Source of the DNA: Anthostomella pinea
Lineage: Eukaryota > Ascomycota > Sordariomycetes > Xylariales > Xylariaceae
Direction of reading: 5' to 3'
Assembly (NCBI GenBank): GCA_963556695.1
Contig: CAUWAG010000013.1
Coordinates: 434,001-498,000 of the forward strand
DNA: 64,000 nt
Positions 10,901 to 20,545 of this stretch are shown piece by piece. A program made the translations under genes and the position numbers. Below the pieces are notes generated by a model that saw only the letters and a list, made by a program, of their open reading frames with translations, made no database searches and was not told the origin of the DNA. Position 1 is the first letter of the stretch; the number at the start of each line of letters is the position of its first letter.

Positions 10901-11489
10901 GAGGGATAGGGGCTCACAGAGAGAATTCTATAACAAATTTATATTTAAGGGCAGGGCACAGAGGCTGCTAAATGCTGATACCGATGACCCAGCAATTAAA
11001 TAATCTACATTCCGCTAAACACCAAGAAAAAGGCTATCTAACCATCTAAAGAATGTCTAGATACCCTCAAAAGGGGCTGTAATCCGTGTAAGTGACTAAG
11101 GGGACTTTTGGTGGTGGTTGTGGGGTTTGGCTGTGCCGGTTGGGGGGGTGTGCCGGTTCGGGGGGTCGGATGGTACAGCAAACGATTGCGTCTTCAATAG
11201 GCAGCCGTAGAAGAGATGCCCAATTCTCAAATAGAGCATAGATGGTTCATATGGATGATGTTTGTATATTTTGTGCTGATCTTGATGAGTCTGTTGTTGT
11301 GAAGTCTCTGTTGGTGGTTACCGTAGCCCAACATTTAAAATGCCCTAATGACCCTTGTTCAGTGCACTGCCACTTCCCTGACGCCACTGTGGCTTGCGTG
11401 CCATTCTACAATAGGCTGTCTCCTATGTACCTAGCTCATCTGTCTTGTTAGTACCGCATTTTCTAAGCAACTTTTCTACAGCGCGCTCT
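10901..11489. other. no gene seen
   Basis: No supported coding region. A G/T-rich stretch (GGTGGTGGTTGTGGGGTTTGG and following) lies near 11,110-11,170. Confidence 0.4.
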
Positions 11490-11625
11490 TACCACCTGTT
11501 CGCCAAGCCAGTCTTCTACCACCCTCATTGGCTTCAGAATCCGGGCAAGCCCGCTATTACGCAGATTTATCGTTAGCACGATAAGGATTGGGGTGTAAAT
11601 TGTCTGGCTTGGCGAACAGGTGGTA
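11490..11625. mobile_element. MITE with 20-bp TIRs and TA target duplication
   Basis: A 132-bp unit (11,492-11,623) is bounded by perfect 20-bp terminal inverted repeats, CCACCTGTTCGCCAAGCCAG on the left and its exact complement on the right, each flanked by TA. A TA duplication is the hallmark of Tc1/mariner/pogo-type insertion. There is no coding capacity. Pogo-like transposase remnants elsewhere in the window could be from the mobilising family, but their terminal repeats are not visible here, so the link is unproven. Confidence 0.8.
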
Positions 11626-12542
11626 CGAGCACGCCATAGAAGAGTTCCTTCAAAAGATACGGGTAGAGTGTGAAGTTGCAATGCGTCGGACTGTGTATAG
11701 ACAATATCCATGTGATCCACCTAGACATAAAACACGGGCCATAATTCGCCTGTGACCCTACACTCTGGAGCCATCTCGTCATCAAAGAGTCGAGATCTGG
11801 CCTCAGTGAGTTACCCTCGGGCACCACTCGTGACATGATGACACCCCCTGATGACACTCCATGAGACCACCTCACTATGTTGGAAAAATAGGATGTTTGA
11901 ACCGGGAATATTAGCGAACTCGGCAACCTTTCTCTGAATATCGCTTGAGTGCCCCTCCTCTTCGACCCGATGGTGGTAGTAAGGACGAGCGCGTCATGCT
12001 ACCCCGAACGCTGCTATATTCCGTACTGGTTCATACCCGATTTCAACAATTTATTCCCTTCCAGTGTTATATAGCTAGGTAGTCGTCTATGTGTCAAGGT
12101 CATATACTGAAGGGCGCGCCTAGTTGTTGCAGGCAGGGGTTTGGAGTGGGGTGAGCAGGGACTTGTCAAGCTAGGCTGTTCGTATAGCCTACCATTCCCA
12201 ATCTCCGTACTGGATTCAAGTATGTTTATGAAGGGGTTTGGTCAATGCATAGGGGCTACACGCCGACTACATTGTAACCCCGGTGCACATGGAAAGAGCC
12301 GGGTTTCAGCCCACTGACAAGGAAGTCGCAAGTGAGGCAAAGACCGGCCTTCATCTACTGACGCCTGGGGTTTCAATGTTCTTTGACGATATCTACTCCT
12401 AGATATCTGCGAATGACGTCCTCGGCGGGATAACGCGGGGGAAACAATCCTGGCCCTTAAACATCCAAGGAAAACTCCTGCGCTCAGTTTTGACACATGC
12501 AGCGGTTGGCGATGCATACACTGGACCATCATAAATCTCCCT

Positions 12543-12735
12543 ACACCACCCATCTAGCTACCAACGGTTTATTCATCGAATCGGAATAAGCATACTGGAA
12601 TAAGAATCAGAAGTGGCGTATCAAACTAGAGCTGCTTATTCCTGTCTGCTTATGTCAGTTTTTCTAATGTTCCTATGTGATCTGATTCCTTTCAAAATGG
12701 CGCGTACGGAGACTTATGAGGGCTGAGTGTATCTA
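12543..12735. repeat. dispersed repeat with central hairpin, copy A
   Basis: Similar over about 190 bp to 20,546-20,745. The core is a hairpin whose arms are GGAATAAGCATACTGGAATAAG (12,583-12,604) and GCTTATTCCTGTCTGCTTAT (12,634-12,653). Flanking shared words include ACCACC(C/T)ATCT at the left and a GTGATCT...ATGG(C/T)GC...ACGGAGAC series at the right. The type is unknown; it could be a small palindromic non-autonomous element or a shared promoter relic. Confidence 0.6.
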
Positions 12736-13206
12736 AGATACACCCCATCTTACCTCAACGTTAGCCAGCACACGAGAAGCATGTTGAGGATGCGCCAAGC
12801 TGACACATGGTGGTGACTTTACCTTACTCCACGATAACTCCTCTACTTGAGTAGGAGCCCGATTCAGGCTTGCACCCAGCATCCCCACTCGAAAGTCCCC
12901 ATCACATCTCCTCAAGCGAATTGTCCTCCAGGCGACTCCCAATTTGTGACAGCTCGAGAACGTGGGAGTCGAACGAAATACCTATCATTCAAGGCAATTG
13001 CAGGTTCGCGAGACCACAGTGAGGCCTTGCGGTGTCTGTGACTGAAATCTCCCCTCGTGCGACCGACCCGAACCGCGATTGCCTGCTCATCTGCAACGTG
13101 CATTCTTCAACAACACTCTGCTCGATTACACTAGGGTGGAATAAACGCCTTGATATTTGAGCATTTCATCCCCCACAATCAAACCGCCCATTCGATCGAT
13201 CATACA

Positions 13207-14836
13207 ATGTCCGACATGAATAAGAAGCGCAAGTTGGAGAATGCGCAGCATCCCTCATTCGGTATGCCCGAGCCGAAGCATATCAAAAAAGAGGCCACCG
13301 GCCGTGGCAAGCCTTCCGAAGTGATCGTCATCGACGATGACGACGACTCCGAGACGAAGCCGATGCTTCATAACAACCAAGACGTCAAGAACTTGAAGAC
13401 CACAGTTCGACGGCAGGAAGACTCCATCCGCGATGTACGCAACACCAGCGAGAACCTGAGGGACCAAATCACGGAATGGTCTTTACGCGCTCAGCAGCTT
13501 GAATCTTCTAACACAGCACTCAACGTCAAGGTTAAGCATTTGGAGGATATTCAAGAGGCTGATGGGATCAAGGATACTGTGACTCGATAGGAACACGAGA
13601 GCCTTGCTAAGCGACTGGAGGCCGTGGAGGAGCAGATCAACAAGAGAGACTTCCTTAGCGATGTGTTCGATAAGGACGCTATCGGCATGGGCCGTCAGGA
13701 TTATCACGACCCTCGAGGCCGATTCCAAGGCCTCGAAAGCAGCGCATCTGAAGACAAGAAACCTGCTGTCTCTAGTGCCGCTGACATGAAGTCTGGCATC
13801 ACCAGTTCGGGGCTACCAATGGCCATCCAACCATCGATCACACAGCTCGGTCTGGCGGAGGAGCATTACAAGTCGATGCCTACACTTACCAATTGCGGCC
13901 TGGAAAAAATCCTCAACAAAGTTGACTTCTTCAACACCGACCATCTGCGAGCCCTCATGGAGCTCGATAAGCGCGAGGAGCTTCGTGACTCCATCCTAAT
14001 GTGCGACAACCACACATTCCCGAAATTTCGAGTTAACTACATCCTCAAGGGCGGTGAATTAGTGTCAAACATCATGGACCACCCGTCATGTGCTGTGGAA
14101 GACAACCTAGCTTGTTGGATTCTGGGCTACTTTAGCCCATCCATAGTCATCCTTCAGGTTAACATCTCCATCTGTGACTCTGTCACATACGTGGCCAATA
14201 TAAGGCCACGTATCCTTTCCTTTAGTATCTTGGATATATAGGGCCACTCTGGCCGCTCCAGAGTAGCTGGAATTCCTCTCCTTAGATAGAACACTTTGAA
14301 ATCTCACAGCTAAGCTCGAGGAAAGAGGCTTGGGTAAGCTGAGAGTGCTGGAGCTCGCCATCATTCAGTTCCCGGGCGACCCGGAAGACCAATTTGCGAT
14401 GAAGAAGCCGGTTCCGCCGCCCAGGTACGTGTACGACCTAGGCCAGCTGTTCCTGCGACGCAAAGGCCTGGACCGATTCGATATCCACGGGACAATGTTT
14501 AACATCGTGATCGACATCGCCAAGCCGCAGAAGCCGATCTGGCTGGTGATGAGACCCGAGTACACACCAGGGTCCCAAGTCAGAAAGGACAGGGAAAGCA
14601 CTTACCCCTTCCAAACCCACACGCATTTCATGAACGGGGTTGCCTTGGCCCGACTCACCGCGAACACATCTGATCTGAGCCTTACGCAAGCCCCTTTCTC
14701 GTTTGGATCGGAAAGCGCATTCTACCAGGCGCAGCATTCGGTGACGAATACGTCGTATAAAGGCCAGCTCCGTTTCCGGACTCCTGTTTACGATGAGATG
14801 ATGCAGGTGATTGCGACTGGCTGGTCCAAGAAGTAG
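13207..14836 (+). pseudogene. coiled-coil/NLS protein gene broken by a stop and a solo LTR
   Basis: Three open pieces belong to one former gene. The start at 13,207 gives MSDMNKKRKLEN (a basic, nuclear-localisation-like cluster), then an acidic VIDDDDDSE, then a heptad-rich coiled coil (about residues 70-160), then a globular C-terminal part (LRALMELDKREELRD; LGKLRVLELAIIQ; VYDLGQLFLRRKGLDRFDI). TAG at 13,588-13,590 interrupts the coiled coil in frame (CAG-to-TAG is the simplest change). A solo copia LTR splits the C-terminal half; removing 199 bp (14,113-14,311) puts the two sides in one frame and gives about 476 codons. I do not recognise the family. The low number of lesions says the loss is recent. 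Confidence 0.7.
14113..14308 (+). repeat. solo LTR of the copia family
   Basis: About 196 bp beginning TGTTGGATTC and ending CTTTGAAATCTCACA, in the orientation opposite to the full element at 15,165-20,531. It matches the reverse complement of that element's 198-bp LTRs with a modest number of substitutions (for example GTTAACATCTCCATC for GATCACCATCCCCATT) and a 2-bp shorter TATATA tract. It arose by LTR-LTR recombination and interrupts the coiled-coil gene. A clean 5-bp duplication is not visible: TAGCT precedes the LTR, and CAGCT overlaps its end, so decay has blurred it. Confidence 0.85.
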
Positions 14837-15164
14837 GCCAGATTGTTGCACAAACCCAGCTGTGTTCGCGGGATTTCATAGCAATAATGCGTAGAGTTCT
14901 TACAATGAAAAATTGAATGAGCACCCTGAAATAAGGGTTGTTAATGCAAAAAGCCATCTTTGATGCTTATTCCAGTGTGATTATCCCATTACAATCAATA
15001 TATCCCTCGCTTGCAGACTTCTGACAGTTCAGTGTATCTAACGTGCCAGCCTTTGCTCCAATTGATCCAGATGATGAATACTTTACGAATTCACGCCTTG
15101 CTGCTTGAGACGCGGCATTGTATGTTGAACGCCTGATGACTTTGCTATACATTGAACCCATAAG

Positions 15165-15362
15165 TGTTAGATTTCAAAGTGTTCTATTAAGGAGAGGAAT
15201 TCCAGCTACTCTGGAGCGGCCAGAATGGCCCTATATATATCCAAGATACTAAAGGAAAGGATACGTGGCCTTATATTGGCCATGTATGTGACAGAGTCAC
15301 AAATGGGGATGGTGATCCTGAAGGATGACTATGGATGGGCTAACGTAGCCCAGAATCCAACA
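15165..15362 (-). repeat. copia 3' LTR
   Basis: 198 bp, TGTTAG at one end and CCAACA at the other as read on the plus strand. It follows the pol stop on the minus strand, after a purine-rich CTGAGAGGGCG that may serve as a polypurine tract. Two transitions distinguish it from the 5' LTR. Confidence 0.93.
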
Positions 15363-15400
15363 CGCCCTCTCAGACTGAGGGAATTAACATAACCAGAATA

Positions 15401-18400
15401 TCACCCCTTTACATGAACCAGTCCTAGCAACCCCAGAAACTTGAAGAACCTTACCTTTCTCAAAGCTTTGGTGAGACCGTCTACAGGCATTTCATTGGTT
15501 CCAAGGAAAGAGAGCCGTATATGGCCTTCCAAGATCTCCTGACGAATGTAGTGTTCCCTGACTCGAATATGCTTAGTTCGACGATGGAATTCAGCGTTCT
15601 GAGCCAAGTGAATAGCTCCAGCACTGTCTGAATGGATGTTGATAACATTTAGAATGAATCCAAGTTCTAGCATCAGTTCTCGCAGCCAGGCAGCCTCTTT
15701 TACGGCTTCAGAGAGTGCGTAGTACTCTGATTCCACAGTAGATTGAGCCACAACAGTCTGCAGCTTGGATACCCAGGAGACAGCGCCCCCAGCAAACGTG
15801 AACAGGTAGCCTGAGGTGGACTTGGCGCTGGTTTTGATGCTTCCAGCATAGCTGGCATCACAGTAACCAATCAGCAGATCCGGAATCATCTCAAGAACCT
15901 CTTGGGGGGTCTTCCCGACATATTCGGGACCTCCAAATTTGATCCCAAGATCTTGAGAGTGCCATAAATAACAAAGTAGGCCCAGAGCGGCCTTATATTG
16001 GGCTGAACCAGGATTGTGGAGGTATCGCGAGAGAACACCCATAGAGTATGCAATATCTGGTCTTGTATATGACGCAGGGAAATTCTCAGAACCGATCAGG
16101 GACTGGTAGGTCTGAATAGGACATGCATCGATCTCAAGGTCGTTATTCAGGGACTCCATCTGTTCCACTGCTTGAGGAGATATCGGCACGTTCATCTTGC
16201 CAGTGTTCTGATGGTTGAATGCCTCTGCGGTCCTTCTCACATACGTCTGTTGAGAGAGATATAATGTCCTCTCAGCTCGGTTTCTGACAATATGGACTCC
16301 TAGGAAGTGTTCAGCAGCTCCCATGTCCTTCATCTCAAATGTAGAACCTAGTTCTTTTTTGAAGGCAGCGATCTCGTCACGATTAGCCCCCAAAATGAGG
16401 AAATTATCGACATAGCTGATCACTATAATGCCACGGCTGATATTGACATAGACTGCGTTGTCAGAGACCAGAGGGTCGAATCCGAGGTCCTTCAGAGCGC
16501 TGCGAATGCGCTTCTGCCACTGCCTGGGGCTCTGCTTGAGCCCATATAGCGGTTTCGCAAGCTTCATAATTATGCCAGGTCTCCAGTTGATGGTATTCTC
16601 ATCTGGATACATCTCAAAGAAGTCAGAGAGACCATCAGGTGTCTCCATGAAGATCTCTTCATCCAGTTCTCCCATTAGAAAGGCAGATACAGCATCCATC
16701 TGGTCAATTTCCCAGTCCAGAACGGCAGCAATGGCTAGAAGGAGCCTCCAGGTGGTAGTACGAGCGCCTGAGGCCTGGGTTTCGAAATAGTCGAGGCCAT
16801 GGCGTTGCATGAAGCCTCGTACAACCACCCTAGCCTTGTACTGAGAGGTATTGCCGTCAGAGTCCCTCTTCTGCCTATAGACATTGCGGCTAGAGAGAGT
16901 TTTATGCCCAGCAGGCAGATCAGACCTCCACAAAGGAATGAAGGTATTATTGCGCAGTAACGCCCGTATCTCTGTATGAGTGCCATCCAGCCATTGAGGT
17001 GCCTTGGCAGACTCCATGGCTTCCTTGTAGTTAGAAGGCTCGTCATTACGGGGAAGTGCCTGATCAGGGTCAGAAGACGGCCAATTGGCATAAGATGCCT
17101 CGATCGTAACATGTGGAGATATGCCAGGGGTGGAAGACTCGGCCACGTAGTGGTTGTGAGTCCTCCGAGTGCGCCCTCCGGAGAGTACATTCTCTGGGTT
17201 GAGCTCTGATTGGATTCTTGACTTCGGAGCAGCCGTTGGGGCTACTTCTTGACGAGGTGGTTCAGATGATAGAAGAATCGAGTCAGCTAGAGCAGTACTA
17301 GGCTCAGGGTTGCTATATCCAGAGTCAGAATAATGACTATCATCATTATCAGAAACGTCAGGGGACCCAAGAGGGGTCCCTAACGTGACAACTGGTTGGG
17401 GTGAATCATCTCTACCATCCCTTCCGTTATCTGACTCGATATATATATGCTGAGGATTGTGAGCGCCCTCTGGTAAAGACGGTGCTGGCAGATCTTTAGC
17501 ATTGGGTCTGGTTGTCTCATAGTCATCGAGTGTACCACAGAAGTTTGGAAAGATGTGGATCAAATCCCTTAAAAGTACATACCCATCCAAAATCTCAAGA
17601 TGGACAGTAACCACAACCTTTCTCAGGTGTGTAAGATACACCTGGTACTGGTTGGAACCAAGGGAACGAAGAATACGACCTCTCCTTGCGTGTGGAGTGG
17701 TCTTGTCTCCCTTAGGGCGGCGCTGCTGCGGCAAATGGACCACAGCGGCCTGCCCAATTGACAGTAAATTCGTCAAATCAGGCTTGTTATCCTTTCCAGG
17801 GTTCAGATCGTCAAAGAAAACTTCAAAGGGAGTCTTCTTAACGCCCTGGAGGAAAGATGTATAGCTCACATTGAGCCTATCACATACGGCAGGTCCAACA
17901 ACCGGCCAAAGGGCTTCAGGTAGCCCGGAATCCTTCATAATACTGCGAATGAGAGCGTGTATAACGCCAAAGGATCTCTCAGCCACTCCGTTCTGCTCGG
18001 GAGTGTATGGAGCGCTGACTTCAAACAGGATACCACGTTTAGCTCCCCATTGCTTGAATCTCGTGTATTCAGAACCACCATCCATTCGGAATCGCTTTGG
18101 ATAACGCCCGTACTGGGTGTGAGCGTATTCACAGTAGCGAATGGCTTGGTCGGAAGCTTCCCCTTTCTTCTCATGAGGGCAGTACTCCTTCAAACGAGAC
18201 TTGCCATCCACAAATACGGTGGCATAGAGAGAACCATCATAGCCTTGGACAGAGTGCTTGGCTGTATCCATATGGACCAGGTCTAAAGCATGATCTGGAT
18301 GTTCCTGCTCAACTCGAGAGACTAGGCGACGTAGATTGGACTCCAGACATTCCAGACAGGTGAATTCTTTTGCTAGCTCTTGTACATTCGGCGGCAATTC

Positions 18401-18700
18401 AATCCCTTTGGTGATACTGGCTGTCTTGATCAGGTCACCAATAGATCGGTGGCCAAGTCTTGTATGCCAGCGGTGGAGTAGTCTCAGCGCCACAGATTTG
18501 GCTTGAGAGGTTAGTTCCTGGGAAGAATCCTCGGATACCATATTGGTGAACACGTTCGGGGCTTGATTGATCCCGTATACGTCCTTCTGGACACTAAGGA
18601 TCTCTGTCTGAACGTACATTCCCTGGTGGAATGATGCCACCCATGTCCCATGGGGGTCAAACAGATCGCAGATCATCAAATACCATCCTTGGCGATACAT
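15401..18700 (-). CDS. copia pol: integrase, reverse transcriptase, RNase H
   Basis: 1,099 residues open in the same frame as gag, directly after a UAG. Integrase: the zinc-binding HRWHTRLGHRSIGDLI with CLEC, then the DDE residues in LVHMDTA, FRMDGGSEYT and PEQNGVAERSFG. Reverse transcriptase: WEIDQMDAVSAFLMGEL (first Asp), GLKQSPRQWQKRI, and the catalytic box YVDNFLILG, where the family norm is YVDD. RNase H: GYCDASYAGS, KSTSGYLF, VESEYYALSEAVKEAAWLR. Domain content is complete, but the D-to-N change in the RT box (GAT/GAC to AAT, a G-to-A change) would be expected to abolish polymerisation. The M at 18,700 is only the first Met after the UAG; pol is normally made as a gag fusion. Confidence 0.9.
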   Translation of the reverse strand: MYRQGWYLMICDLFDPHGTWVASFHQGMYVQTEILSVQKDVYGINQAPNVFTNMVSEDSSQELTSQAKSVALRLLHRWHTRLGHRSIGDLIKTASITKGIELPPNVQELAKEFTCLECLESNLRRLVSRVEQEHPDHALDLVHMDTAKHSVQGYDGSLYATVFVDGKSRLKEYCPHEKKGEASDQAIRYCEYAHTQYGRYPKRFRMDGGSEYTRFKQWGAKRGILFEVSAPYTPEQNGVAERSFGVIHALIRSIMKDSGLPEALWPVVGPAVCDRLNVSYTSFLQGVKKTPFEVFFDDLNPGKDNKPDLTNLLSIGQAAVVHLPQQRRPKGDKTTPHARRGRILRSLGSNQYQVYLTHLRKVVVTVHLEILDGYVLLRDLIHIFPNFCGTLDDYETTRPNAKDLPAPSLPEGAHNPQHIYIESDNGRDGRDDSPQPVVTLGTPLGSPDVSDNDDSHYSDSGYSNPEPSTALADSILLSSEPPRQEVAPTAAPKSRIQSELNPENVLSGGRTRRTHNHYVAESSTPGISPHVTIEASYANWPSSDPDQALPRNDEPSNYKEAMESAKAPQWLDGTHTEIRALLRNNTFIPLWRSDLPAGHKTLSSRNVYRQKRDSDGNTSQYKARVVVRGFMQRHGLDYFETQASGARTTTWRLLLAIAAVLDWEIDQMDAVSAFLMGELDEEIFMETPDGLSDFFEMYPDENTINWRPGIIMKLAKPLYGLKQSPRQWQKRIRSALKDLGFDPLVSDNAVYVNISRGIIVISYVDNFLILGANRDEIAAFKKELGSTFEMKDMGAAEHFLGVHIVRNRAERTLYLSQQTYVRRTAEAFNHQNTGKMNVPISPQAVEQMESLNNDLEIDACPIQTYQSLIGSENFPASYTRPDIAYSMGVLSRYLHNPGSAQYKAALGLLCYLWHSQDLGIKFGGPEYVGKTPQEVLEMIPDLLIGYCDASYAGSIKTSAKSTSGYLFTFAGGAVSWVSKLQTVVAQSTVESEYYALSEAVKEAAWLRELMLELGFILNVINIHSDSAGAIHLAQNAEFHRRTKHIRVREHYIRQEILEGHIRLSFLGTNEMPVDGLTKALRKVRFFKFLGLLGLVHVKG

Positions 18701-20086
18701 CTAGTCTCCCGAGAGAATATTGATTGGAAAGGAAGGCACAAATAGTACTCCAGAGATTGTCCGAGTGACGGTATCACCGTTGGAGGTAATGAATGGTATC
18801 TCCACGTCGCCAACACCTTGAGGAGTAACAGGGCCTCCTCCAGTGTTAAAGGGGACCAGGTCAGGGTCCATTCGAAAGCGAGTAAACCACTTCTTGCTAT
18901 TGCAAATAGGAACGGTAGAGCCTGTGTCAAACAGCCATGAGTCTGTGCTTGTCGTGGCATGAACGATGTCGATCAGATTGGTACTCGCTCCCTGGTTGGC
19001 GCTATGTGGTCCTTGAGTGAGGACAGATTGACTGGAGATGGCTTTATCGGCATAATTGCACCATTGAGCGGCGTCAGAAGCGCCAGTACGTCCACTCTGG
19101 TGAGTGGGAGCGCTGCTTGAAGGCCTTCCATCTTTCCTAGCCTTCTCAGAGGCCTGGATGATCTGGCTGAGGATGCGTTTGTTGCATCCAAGGTGGCCCT
19201 TCTTCTTGTCAAGCTCTCTGCACTCATAGCACCAGATAGGATCCGTGGTATTGCTGTTGGAAGAGCCCTGGTTGACTCTAGGGGTTCTGGGGCCATCAAG
19301 AGATAGGCAATTACTGCCTTTCCCCTTGTTCTTCCATTTGCTCTTGCCTTTACTAGGCGTAACAGGCTTGTCAAAGTTGGTGGCAAAGGTCTCATCTTGA
19401 GCCTTGCGAATCTGTATCTCCTCCTGGAGCCGGTACAAGAGATTCTCGGTCGTAGGGAAGATTCCACGGTTATAATCTTTCGAGATTTCGTGGTGAAGGG
19501 TTGGAAAAGCCGTCCGAATAGCAGCCAGGAAATTGGCAATACGAATATTCGGAGGATATGTGATATTTTGTCGCAGGACCTTGTCCATTAGTCTGCGGTA
19601 GTTGCCCACGAACTTGTCTCCATGGTCAGGGAATCGAATGGCAGCCAGTTCATCTACAACGGATGAAACTGCGTCAATTCTCGTGCCTGAATATGCCTGT
19701 CGCAAGGCTATCCAGATCTGACCAGGGTCAAATAAACCCGTGATACGAGAATCAGGGTCAGACTTGATGTTCTGGGTGATAGCGAGGTATAATTTTGACC
19801 TCTTGATGCTCAGACTAGCATCCAATTCAGGGGGCTTGGAAGAGGCTCCCGCGGAAGGTGTGGCTGGGGCGTCGACAGCTCCAGTTGTGGCCTTATATGG
19901 TTCCTTCTCGTCTGCCTTAATGACTTCAAGGATAAGAGACCAGAGCCTGAGAGTAGTGAGCAAATGCTCCATCGTTTGGGCCCAGACCTCCCAGTTCTCC
20001 TTGCCGACGAGCTTCTGATGGTCTTGGAGGCGAGGGATAGAGGTGGATGTAAAGGCGAGGGCCGTCTCTGGGGTGGATTCAGACAT
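18701..20086 (-). CDS. copia gag with aspartic protease
   Basis: 461 residues. The N-terminal part resembles copia capsid (LVGKENWEVWAQTMEHLL; IWIALRQAYSG; LAAIRFPDHGDKFVGNYRRL). A variant zinc knuckle follows (CYECRELDKKKGHLGCNK, with a longer spacer than CCHC), then the protease motif SWLFDTGSTVPICNSKKW and NILSGD. The frame ends in TAG at 18,703-18,701 and continues open into pol. Either the UAG is read through to make gag-pol, or it is a recent nonsense change (CAG or AAG to TAG). The start at 20,086 leaves a 247-nt leader after the 5' LTR. Confidence 0.88.
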   Translation of the reverse strand: MSESTPETALAFTSTSIPRLQDHQKLVGKENWEVWAQTMEHLLTTLRLWSLILEVIKADEKEPYKATTGAVDAPATPSAGASSKPPELDASLSIKRSKLYLAITQNIKSDPDSRITGLFDPGQIWIALRQAYSGTRIDAVSSVVDELAAIRFPDHGDKFVGNYRRLMDKVLRQNITYPPNIRIANFLAAIRTAFPTLHHEISKDYNRGIFPTTENLLYRLQEEIQIRKAQDETFATNFDKPVTPSKGKSKWKNKGKGSNCLSLDGPRTPRVNQGSSNSNTTDPIWCYECRELDKKKGHLGCNKRILSQIIQASEKARKDGRPSSSAPTHQSGRTGASDAAQWCNYADKAISSQSVLTQGPHSANQGASTNLIDIVHATTSTDSWLFDTGSTVPICNSKKWFTRFRMDPDLVPFNTGGGPVTPQGVGDVEIPFITSNGDTVTRTISGVLFVPSFPINILSGD

Positions 20087-20313
20087 AATGTAAGAAGGAT
20101 AATACGTCGTAAGGCTAGCCTACAAATAAGGCAAAATATAAGCCAAGGAGCGACCTCTTTCTGTATAAAAAGAACAGTTACGACGGAGAAACACTTGAAG
20201 GCTTGCGACAACAAGGGTAGCTAGTCCTAGAGGCGCGCAAGCAGAAAAAGGGTGATCAGAATGAATCAGACCAGTAGAAAAAGCTTAAAAGGTAAGGGCT
20301 GCTGGAGGTCGTG

Positions 20314-20333
20314 ATCGATCAGAGATGCTACCA
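20314..20333 (-). other. copia primer-binding site
   Basis: On the minus strand the sequence right after the 5' LTR begins TGGTAGCATCTCTGATC. TGGTAGC is the complement of the GCTACCA end of initiator methionine tRNA, the usual primer of Ty1/copia elements. Only the first seven or so bases are convincing, so priming by a half-tRNA or another tRNA remains possible. Confidence 0.6.
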
Positions 20334-20531
20334 TGTTAGATTTCAAAGTGTTCTATTAAGGAAAGGAATTCCAGCTACTCTGGAGCGGCCAGAATGGCCC
20401 TATATATATCCAAGATACTAAAGGAAAGGATACGTGGCCTTATATTGGCCACGTATGTGACAGAGTCACAAATGGGGATGGTGATCCTGAAGGATGACTA
20501 TGGATGGGCTAACGTAGCCCAGAATCCAACA
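20334..20531 (-). repeat. copia 5' LTR
   Basis: 198 bp, upstream of gag on the minus strand, bounded by the ATAAG duplication. It differs from the 3' LTR at two positions, both transitions. Confidence 0.93.
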
Positions 20532-20545
20532 ATAAGTCGCCGTAC

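Larger units (their letters stand above)
15165..20531 (-). mobile_element. full-length Ty1/copia retrotransposon
   Basis: 5,367 bp on the minus strand, flanked by a perfect 5-bp target duplication ATAAG (15,160-15,164 and 20,532-20,536). The 198-bp LTRs differ at two sites only (15,194/20,363 and 15,283/20,452, both transitions). Internal order on the minus strand: primer-binding site, gag with protease, integrase, reverse transcriptase, RNase H. Integrase before reverse transcriptase makes it copia. Despite its youth it carries a stop between gag-protease and integrase, and an altered RT active-site box. Confidence 0.95.
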
